DNA of 64,000 nucleotides. Source: Pseudoroseomonas cervicalis (GTDB lineage Bacteria > Pseudomonadota > Alphaproteobacteria > Acetobacterales > Acetobacteraceae). Position numbers and translations under genes: made by a program. This document shows positions 58,087 through 64,000 of the stretch, one piece after another. Location: contig NZ_JAUTAJ010000004.1 in the NCBI RefSeq assembly GCF_030818485.1, forward strand, positions 971,001 to 1,035,000, written 5' to 3'. The notes beneath the pieces are model-generated. The model had not been told where the DNA came from and made no database searches. It saw only the letters and a list, made by a program, of their open reading frames with translations. Within the stretch, counting starts at the first letter, position 1. Each line of letters opens with the position of its first letter.

Positions 58087-58903
58087 GCTTCATCTCCTCC
58101 GCCGCCCCGGCCGCCTCGGCCTCCGGCGCGGCGTCCCTGCCCGCCCCGGCGGCGCGGCGCAGCAGGATCGGCCCGAAGGCGGCCTCCTGCCGCAGCTCGA
58201 TGCCGCCGCCGCGCGCCATTTCCAGACCCGCGATCAGCGTGGCGGCCAGGGCGGCGCGGCGCTCCACCGGGTCCTGCAGTGTCTCGGGCAGGAAACGCTG
58301 CAGCTCGCCCCAATCGGGCAGGCTGCCGACCAGGCGCTGCAGCCGGTCCAGCGCCTCCTGCACCGTCCAGAGCCGGCGCGGCTTGGGCCGGTAGGGGCGC
58401 TTCGCGTGGGAACGCCGCAGCGCCTCGACATAGGCGCGCAGCAGCCCGGGCAGGTCGGCGGTGAGCCCGCCCTGCTCCTGCCGCACCAGGCTTTCCGGGG
58501 CGCCGCGGGCCAGCACCTCCTGCCCCAGCTGCGGCCTGGTGCCGAGCCAGCGGGCGGCCTCGCGCATGCGCTCCAGCTCGGCCAGGCGCTCGGCCAGCTG
58601 GCCGGCCAGCTCCTCGGCGTCCTGCTCCTCCTCGGGGTCCTCGGGCAGCAGCAGGCGGGATTTCAGCCAGGCCAGCCAGGCGGCCATCACCAGCCAATCG
58701 GCGGCCAGCTCCAGCCGCACGCGGCGGGCGCCCTCGATCACCGCCAGATACTGGTCGACCAGCGCCAGGATGGAGATGCGGGCGATGTCCACCTTCTGCG
58801 CCCGGGCCAGCTCCAGCAGCAGGTCGAGCGGGCCCTCATAGACCTCGAGCCGGACATGCAGCGTCTCGGGCGCTTCCGGCTTCGCGGGGGCGGCGGCGCT
58901 CAT
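58070..58903 (-). CDS. scpA: Segregation and condensation protein A (kleisin)
   Basis: A 277-aa kleisin that bridges SMC heads. LEVYEGPLDLLLELARAQKVDIARISILALVDQYL is the diagnostic N-terminal SMC-neck-binding helix set; KSRLLLPED and the C-terminal winged helix (DWGELQRFLPETLQDPVERRAALAATLIAGLEMARGG) follow. The ATG at 58903 overlaps the M50 protease stop. Confidence 0.95.
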   Translation of the reverse strand: MSAAAPAKPEAPETLHVRLEVYEGPLDLLLELARAQKVDIARISILALVDQYLAVIEGARRVRLELAADWLVMAAWLAWLKSRLLLPEDPEEEQDAEELAGQLAERLAELERMREAARWLGTRPQLGQEVLARGAPESLVRQEQGGLTADLPGLLRAYVEALRRSHAKRPYRPKPRRLWTVQEALDRLQRLVGSLPDWGELQRFLPETLQDPVERRAALAATLIAGLEMARGGGIELRQEAAFGPILLRRAAGAGRDAAPEAEAAGAAEEMKHDVAA

Positions 58904-59601
58904 CCGCCATGCCCCGAGAGCAGCAGGATCAGCCGGAAGCCCGGGCCGGTGGCCAGCCCGACCAGCCAGCCGATCGGGTCCAGCGTGTCCGACAGCCGCG
59001 GCAGCACGAAGATCAGCAGCATGACGATGACGAGGCCCGCCGGCTCCAGCCGCGCCAGCGGCATGGCCAGGCGGTAGGGCAGCAGCCCGACCATGATGCG
59101 CCCGCCATCCAGGGGCGGGATCGGCAGCAGGTTGAACAGGCCGAGCAGCAGATTGGCCAGCATCGACAGGATGATGAAGCGCATCATCCAGCCGGTGACG
59201 TCGGGCGGCAGCAGATGCCCCCATTCCTGCACCGGATGCGCCAGCATGGCGGCGCACCAGGCCAGGAAGACATTCATCGCCGGCCCGGCGGCGGCCACCA
59301 GCACCATGCCGTAGCGCGGATTGCGCAGCCGGCGCAGATCGACCGGCACCGGCTTGGCCCAGCCGAACATCGCCTCCACCCGGCCGATCGCCAGCAGCTG
59401 CACCGCCAGCAGCAGGCCCGGCAGCAGCAGCGTGCCGACCGGGTCGACATGGCGCAGCGGGTTCAGGCTCAGCCGCCCCGCGCGCTGCGCCGTGTCATCG
59501 CCCAGCGCCAGCGCCGCATAGCCATGCGCGGCCTCGTGCAGGGTGATGGCGAAGACCGTGGCGAGGATCGCGGCGGCCAGCTCCGGCAGCCAGTCGATCA
59601 C
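58900..59601 (-). CDS. Site-2 protease family (M50) intramembrane metalloprotease
   Basis: A 233-aa protein with about five transmembrane helices. Zinc-binding HEAAH is in FAITLHEAAHGYAAL near residue 20, and NLLPIPPLDGGRIM near residue 162 supplies the third ligand Asp. This is the SREBP-type/FtsH-independent S2P group without PDZ domain. It is translationally coupled to nagZ and scpA. Natural substrates are unknown; it is not RseP. Confidence 0.9.
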   Translation of the reverse strand: MIDWLPELAAAILATVFAITLHEAAHGYAALALGDDTAQRAGRLSLNPLRHVDPVGTLLLPGLLLAVQLLAIGRVEAMFGWAKPVPVDLRRLRNPRYGMVLVAAAGPAMNVFLAWCAAMLAHPVQEWGHLLPPDVTGWMMRFIILSMLANLLLGLFNLLPIPPLDGGRIMVGLLPYRLAMPLARLEPAGLVIVMLLIFVLPRLSDTLDPIGWLVGLATGPGFRLILLLSGHGG

Positions 59602-60603
59602 GCGGCGTCCCGCATCAGCGCATCCCGCCTTGCCGCCAGCGCCAGCGGGTCGGGCAGGCTCAGCGCCGCCAGGCGGCGCATGGCGGCGGAGGCGGCGGCG
59701 ATGCGCTGCTGCGCCGGCTCCGACAGCGCCGGCACCGCCTCCAGCACCGCGGCGCTGTCACCGAGCACGCCGCTGCAATGCAGCGCGATGTCGCAGCCGG
59801 CGGCGAGGCAGGCGGCGGCGCGCTCGGCCGGCGTGCCGGAGAGCGCTTGCATCGCCAGATCGTCGGAGAGCAGCAGCCCGCCAAAGCCGATCTCGCCGCG
59901 GATGATGTCCGCGATGATGCGGGGCGACAGGGTGGCGGGGCGGGCGGGGTCCAGCGCCTCGAACAGGATATGCGCCGTCATGCCCCAGGCGCCGCTGCCC
60001 GACAGGGGCCCGGAACGGCGCCCAATCGGCCTGCAGCGCCTCGCGCCCGGCGGTGACGCGGGGCAGCTCCAGATGGCTGTCGACCATGGCGCGGCCATGC
60101 CCGGGCAGATGCTTGACGACGGGGATGGTGCCGGCGCGTTGCAGCCCGGCGACCCAGGCGGCGCCGAGCCGCGCGACCTCGGCGGGCTCCGCCGAGAAGC
60201 CGCGATCGCCCACCACCGAATGCGCCCCCGGCAGCCGCAGGTCGAGCACCGGGGCGCAGACCACATCGAGCCCGACGGAGGCGCATTCCAGGCCGAGCAG
60301 CGTGGCATTGGCCTCCGCCGCCTCGCCCGGCAGGCGCTCGAAGCGCGCGGCGGGCTCGAAGCGCGGCCAGTGCGGCGGGCGCAGCCGGGCGACGCGGCCG
60401 CCCTCCTGGTCCACCAGCACCGGGGCGTGCTCGCCCAGCGCCTCGCGGATGGCGGCGGTCAGCCGGCGCAGCTGCGCCGGGTTCTGCACATTGCGGCCGA
60501 ACAGGATGGCGCCGAAGGGCCGGAAGCGGCGCAGCAGCGCCGCCTCCTCGGCCAGCAGCTCGGGGCCGGAGAGGCCGATGATGGCGGCGCGCGGCGTGAC
60601 CAT
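59598..60603 (-). pseudogene. nagZ: Beta-N-acetylhexosaminidase NagZ, interrupted by a single-base frameshift
   Basis: A GH3 enzyme for peptidoglycan recycling in the cytosol. The first part, from the ATG at 60603, has DQEGGRVARLRPP, RGFSAEP and VVKHLPGHGRAMVDSH. After APFRA the frame breaks and resumes as LSGSGAWGMTAHILFEALDP, then GLLLSDDLAMQAL with the catalytic Asp. Removing one base from the G run at 60005-60008 restores a normal ~334-aa protein. If real, the truncated product lacks the catalytic Asp. Otherwise it is a homopolymer sequencing error, like the one in ntrC. Confidence 0.87.
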
Positions 60604-60613
60604 GCGCGGCCCC

Positions 60614-61477
60614 TCAGCCCCCCAGCACGGCGCAGGCGCCGCCGCGGGTCTTCACCGCCTCGCACAGCGCGCCGGCGCCGGCGGAATCCTCGACGCCCAG
60701 GCGCAGCCGCCACATGGTCGGCCGCCCTTCCCGCTCGAAGCGGGTGATCTGCGGCGAGCGGCCCTGCAGCTCCGGCACGCGGCGGGTCAGCCGCTCCCAC
60801 TCGGCGCGGGCGCCGGCTTCCGAATCGAGGGCGCCGAGCTGCACCAGCACCGCGCCGCTGCGCACCGGGGCGCTGGGCGCGGGGGCGCCGGCCACCGGCG
60901 CCGGGCCGGCGGGGGCGGTGGGCGGCGTCGCCACGGGCGGGGTGGCGCTGCGCGGCGCGGCCTGCGGCGCGGCCGGCGCATGCGGCTGGGCCGGGGCGGC
61001 GTGCGGCGCGGCGGGCGACACGGCGGGCGCCTGGGCCGCATGCGGCTGCGCCGTGCCGGGCGCCGGCACCGCGCCATTCGGCACCGAACCATTTGTCGCA
61101 GGCTGAGCGACGGGCGCGGGGGCGGCCGGCGGCGGCGCCGTGGCGGCGCGCAGCGCGTCCAGATTCGGCGCCTCGGCGGCCGGGCCGAGCCGGCCGGTGG
61201 CCTCGAAATGCCCGGCGGCGTTGCGGCGCTCGAAGATGATCTCGTCCTGGTTGGCGACGCGCAGCCCGCCGCGATCCTCGGGCCGGATCTTCATCGGGCG
61301 GGAATCGGCCTCGACAACCGGGATGGCGCCATTGCCGCCGCGGCTGATGGCCCAGCCGACCAGGCCGCCGACCGCCAGCAGCGCCGCGACGCCGCCCGCC
61401 ATGATGGCGAGGCGGCGGGAGCTGCCGTCATCCTCCGCCTCCCGGACACGATAGGACGGGACCTGAACTTCCCTCAC
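60614..61477 (-). CDS. Membrane-anchored SPOR-domain protein
   Basis: A 287-aa protein: short cytosolic N-terminus, one transmembrane helix ([22 protein letters not shown], residues ~23-44), a long Ala/Pro-rich periplasmic linker (~110-205) and a C-terminal SPOR domain ([43 protein letters not shown]). SPOR domains bind septal peptidoglycan, so a division-site role is likely. Its ATG overlaps the argS stop; nagZ follows after 10 bp. Confidence 0.88.
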   Translation of the reverse strand: MREVQVPSYRVREAEDDGSSRRLAIMAGGVAALLAVGGLVGWAISRGGNGAIPVVEADSRPMKIRPEDRGGLRVANQDEIIFERRNAAGHFEATGRLGPAAEAPNLDALRAATAPPPAAPAPVAQPATNGSVPNGAVPAPGTAQPHAAQAPAVSPAAPHAAPAQPHAPAAPQAAPRSATPPVATPPTAPAGPAPVAGAPAPSAPVRSGAVLVQLGALDSEAGARAEWERLTRRVPELQGRSPQITRFEREGRPTMWRLRLGVEDSAGAGALCEAVKTRGGACAVLGG

Positions 61478-63258
61478 CGCATCTCCTCAACCGGTTGCAC
61501 GCCCATGACCGCGAGGCCCGAGCGGATGACGATGGCCGTCGCCGCCACCAGGGCAAGGCGCGCCCGGGTGGCCGCCGCGTCGTCGGCCTGGATGAAGCGC
61601 AGTGTCGCATCATCCCGGCCGCGGTTCCACAAAATATGAAAGTCGGCGGCCAAGTCACCGAGATAAAAGGCAATTCGATGCGGCTCCCGCGCCGCAGCAG
61701 CGGCCTCGATAAGGCGCGGCCAGGCGGCGATGCGGCGGATCAGGGCGAGCTCCGCCGCGTCCTTCAGGCTGGAGAGCGGCGCATCGGTCAGCGCCTCGCG
61801 CTGCGGGTCGCCGGCCTGGCGCAGCACCGAGCGGCAACGCGCATGCGCATACTGCACGTAGAACACCGGATTGTCGCGCGACTGCTCGACCACGCGGTCG
61901 AGATCGAACTCCATCTGCGCATCCGATTTGCGCGTCAGCATGGTGAAGCGCACCGCGTCGCGGCCGACCTCGTCGATCAGGTCACGCAGCGTGATGTAGG
62001 TGCCGGCGCGCTTCGACATGCGCACCGGCTCGCCGCCCTTCATCACCTTGACGATCTGGCAGAGCAGCACGTCGAGCGGCACGGCACCGTCGGACAGCGC
62101 CTTGGTCGCCGCCTGCATGCGCTTGACATAGCCGCCATGATCGGCGCCCCAGACCTGCACCAGCTGCTGCATGCCGCGGGCGATCTTGTCGGCATGGTTG
62201 CCGATGTCATTGGCGAAATAGGTGTTGCTGCCATCGGATTTGCGCAGCGGGCGGTCGACATCATCGCCGAACTTCGTCGAGGCGAAGAGCGTCTGCGGCC
62301 GCGGCTCCCAATCCTCGGGCGTCTTGCCCTTGGGCGGCTCCAGCACGCCCTCATAGACCAGGCCCTTGGCGGAGAGCGCGGCGATGGCGGCATCCGCCAC
62401 GCCGTCGCGCACCAGCTGCGCCTCGCTGATGAAGACGTCATGCGCGACGCCGAGCGCGGCGAGATCCTCGCGGATCGCGTCCATCATGGCGTGAACGGCG
62501 AAGTTGCGCACGGTGTCGAGCCAGAGCGACGCCTCGGCCGGCTTGGCACCCGGCGCCAGGCTGTCGCCGAATTTTTCCTTCAGGGCCTCGCCGACCGGCA
62601 CCAGATAGTCGCCGCGATATTGCAGCCCGCCGGGGACCGCTTCCGCGTACTCTTCCTCGGTCAGCGTGGTGCCGAGGGCCTGCAGGTAGCGCCAATAGGC
62701 GGCATAGCCCAGCGCCTGCACCTGCGCGCCGGCATCGTTGATGTAGTATTCCTTGGTGACGGCGGCGCCCGCCTTGGCCAGCAGATTGGCCAGCGCATCG
62801 CCCACCACGGCGCCGCGGCAATGGCCGACATGCATCGGCCCCGTCGGGTTGGCCGAGACATATTCAACATTCACCCGCACCCCGCCGCCGGCCTGGCTGT
62901 CGCCATAGGCCTCGCCGGCGCGCAGCACGGTCGCCACCTGGCCCAGCAGGAAGTCTTCCGTCAGGCGCAGATTGACGAAGCCCGGGCCGGCCGGCGCGGC
63001 CTCGGCAACACTCGGCAGCGCGGCCAGCGCGGCGGCGAGCTCGGCGGCCAGCTTCGGCGGCGGCAGCCTGGCGATCTTGGCCACCACCATGGCGGCGTTG
63101 GTCGACATGTCGCCATGCGACGCATCGCGCGGCGGCTCCACCGTGACGCGCGCCAGCGCCTCCTCCGGCAGATCGGGCAGCAGGCGTCGCAGGCAGGCCA
63201 GCACCTCGGCGCGCAGCGCGGCGAACATGTCCTGCGGGGCGGGGGTGGTCTGTTCCAT
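61474..63258 (-). CDS. argS: Arginyl-tRNA synthetase
   Basis: A 594-aa class I enzyme. The N-terminal Add1 domain (residues ~8-90) is followed by [24 protein letters not shown] with the HIGH-equivalent [20 protein letters not shown] and MSKRAGT (KMSKS-equivalent). The DALR anticodon-binding domain ends the protein. It starts 9 bp after the dgt stop. Confidence 0.97.
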   Translation of the reverse strand: MEQTTPAPQDMFAALRAEVLACLRRLLPDLPEEALARVTVEPPRDASHGDMSTNAAMVVAKIARLPPPKLAAELAAALAALPSVAEAAPAGPGFVNLRLTEDFLLGQVATVLRAGEAYGDSQAGGGVRVNVEYVSANPTGPMHVGHCRGAVVGDALANLLAKAGAAVTKEYYINDAGAQVQALGYAAYWRYLQALGTTLTEEEYAEAVPGGLQYRGDYLVPVGEALKEKFGDSLAPGAKPAEASLWLDTVRNFAVHAMMDAIREDLAALGVAHDVFISEAQLVRDGVADAAIAALSAKGLVYEGVLEPPKGKTPEDWEPRPQTLFASTKFGDDVDRPLRKSDGSNTYFANDIGNHADKIARGMQQLVQVWGADHGGYVKRMQAATKALSDGAVPLDVLLCQIVKVMKGGEPVRMSKRAGTYITLRDLIDEVGRDAVRFTMLTRKSDAQMEFDLDRVVEQSRDNPVFYVQYAHARCRSVLRQAGDPQREALTDAPLSSLKDAAELALIRRIAAWPRLIEAAAAAREPHRIAFYLGDLAADFHILWNRGRDDATLRFIQADDAAATRARLALVAATAIVIRSGLAVMGVQPVEEMR

Positions 63259-63267
63259 GATGTCCGT

Positions 63268-64000
63268 TCAGCCGGGAATGTGAGGGTCGGTGAGGCGCCG
63301 GTGCTCGTCCAGCGCGAAGCGGTCGGTCATGCCGGCGATGTAGTCGCAGACCACGGCGGCGCAGTCGGCGCTGCCGGCGGGTCCGGCACGGTCGCGCCAT
63401 TCGGGCGGCAGCATGTCCGGCCCGCCATGCAGCAGGCTGAACAGCACCTGCACCACGCGGCGCGATTTCTGCGTGGTGCGGTTGACGCGCCAATGGCGGT
63501 ACATGCGGTCGCGCAGGAAGGCGCGCACCGCCTGGTTGGCCTCCTGCATGCCGGCGCTGAACACCACCATGGGCCGGCCGGCGGCGCGCACATCGGCCAC
63601 GCTTGCGGGCGCCAGCGCGGCCAGGCGGCGGCCGGTCTCGGCCAGCACGTCCTGGATCATGGCGTTGATGACGCGGCGGATCGCCTCGCTGGCCTGGCGG
63701 GCGGGCGGCGCCTCCGGGTAGCGGCTGCGCACCTCGCGCACCGCATCGCCCACCAGCGGCAGGGCGGCGGCCTCCTCCAGCGTGAACAGCCCGGCGCGCA
63801 GGCCATCGTCGAGGTCGTGATTGTTGTAGGCGATGTCATCGGCGAGCGCGGCCAGCTGCGCCTCCACCGAGGCATGGCTGCCGAGTTCCAGCGGATGCCG
63901 CGAATCGTAGTCCGCCATGAAGCGGGAGGGGCTGCGGATCGGGCCATTGTGCTTGGCCAGCCCCTCCAGCGTCTCCCAGGTCAGGTTCAGCCCGTCGAAT
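63268..64000 (-). CDS. dgt: dGTP triphosphohydrolase-like HD protein (C-terminal part)
   Basis: The frame is open to the window edge; about 244 residues are present and the N-terminus with the first HD-motif histidines is missing. LTWETLEGLAKHNGP and LADDIAYNNHDLDDGLR are diagnostic for the dGTPase-like family; the latter supplies the metal-binding Asp. It would hydrolyse dNTP to deoxynucleoside and triphosphate. dgt-argS-SPOR-nagZ is a conserved alphaproteobacterial run. Confidence 0.9.
   Translation of the reverse strand, partial: FDGLNLTWETLEGLAKHNGPIRSPSRFMADYDSRHPLELGSHASVEAQLAALADDIAYNNHDLDDGLRAGLFTLEEAAALPLVGDAVREVRSRYPEAPPARQASEAIRRVINAMIQDVLAETGRRLAALAPASVADVRAAGRPMVVFSAGMQEANQAVRAFLRDRMYRHWRVNRTTQKSRRVVQVLFSLLHGGPDMLPPEWRDRAGPAGSADCAAVVCDYIAGMTDRFALDEHRRLTDPHIPG

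Overview
The window is chromosomal DNA of a very GC-rich alphaproteobacterium (about 70% by eye). Its gene neighbourhoods are classic for Rhodospirillales/Acetobacteraceae: dusB-ntrB-ntrC-ntrY-ntrX, hfq-hflX, fused ispDF, dgt-argS-SPOR-nagZ-scpA-scpB-tatB-tatC-serS, and rlpA-dacC-tmk-holB-metG-tatD. A Roseomonas-like genus is my best guess from gene order and composition; no 16S rRNA is present to prove it. Almost everything is vertically inherited core genome. I see no prophage, transposon, integrase or CRISPR array.

Layout. 0-4 kb: end of an FAD oxidoreductase, a lipid-linked-sugar glycosyltransferase pair (GT2-GtrA fusion and GT39) and msrP. 4-11.2 kb, minus strand: a NUDIX hydrolase, a four-gene Gld-type ABC export system and recG. 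11.3-15.1 kb: sdhE and mfd. 15.1-27 kb, mostly plus strand: a thioredoxin-fold protein, a membrane hydrolase, tRNA-Ser, an LpxR-like outer-membrane deacylase, peptidoglycan enzymes (MltB-like, RlpA, DacC), then tmk-holB-metG-tatD-MBL and mazG. 27-38.8 kb, minus strand: an inositol-phosphatase-like gene, hflX, hfq, a HAD phosphatase, dat and the nitrogen-regulation operon. 39-53 kb: a DUF1835 gene, ispDF, an EAL phosphodiesterase, trpS, panC, a PLD-VTT/EEP pair and a TPR/AlgF-like/SGNH cluster. 53-64 kb, minus strand: tRNA-Arg, tRNA-Pro, an NDUFS4-like gene, serS, tatC, tatB, an orphan ABC ATPase, scpB, scpA, an M50 protease, nagZ, a SPOR protein, argS and the end of dgt.

The most informative non-coding signal is a 28-bp sequence at 25930-25957 that matches the E. 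coli dif site at 18 of 22 arm positions. GGGNAGGG (KOPS-like) octamers converge on it from both sides, and the dominant gene strand flips about 1 kb away. I infer that the window spans the replication terminus.

Other points of interest: two homologous tandem-hairpin terminator elements between convergent genes; single-base frameshifts in ntrC and nagZ, both in G/C homopolymers and possibly sequencing errors; absence of tatA from its usual place between scpB and tatB, where an orphan ABC ATPase sits; a likely non-standard CTG start of hflX inside hfq; and a polysaccharide-acetylation-like trio without a synthase.
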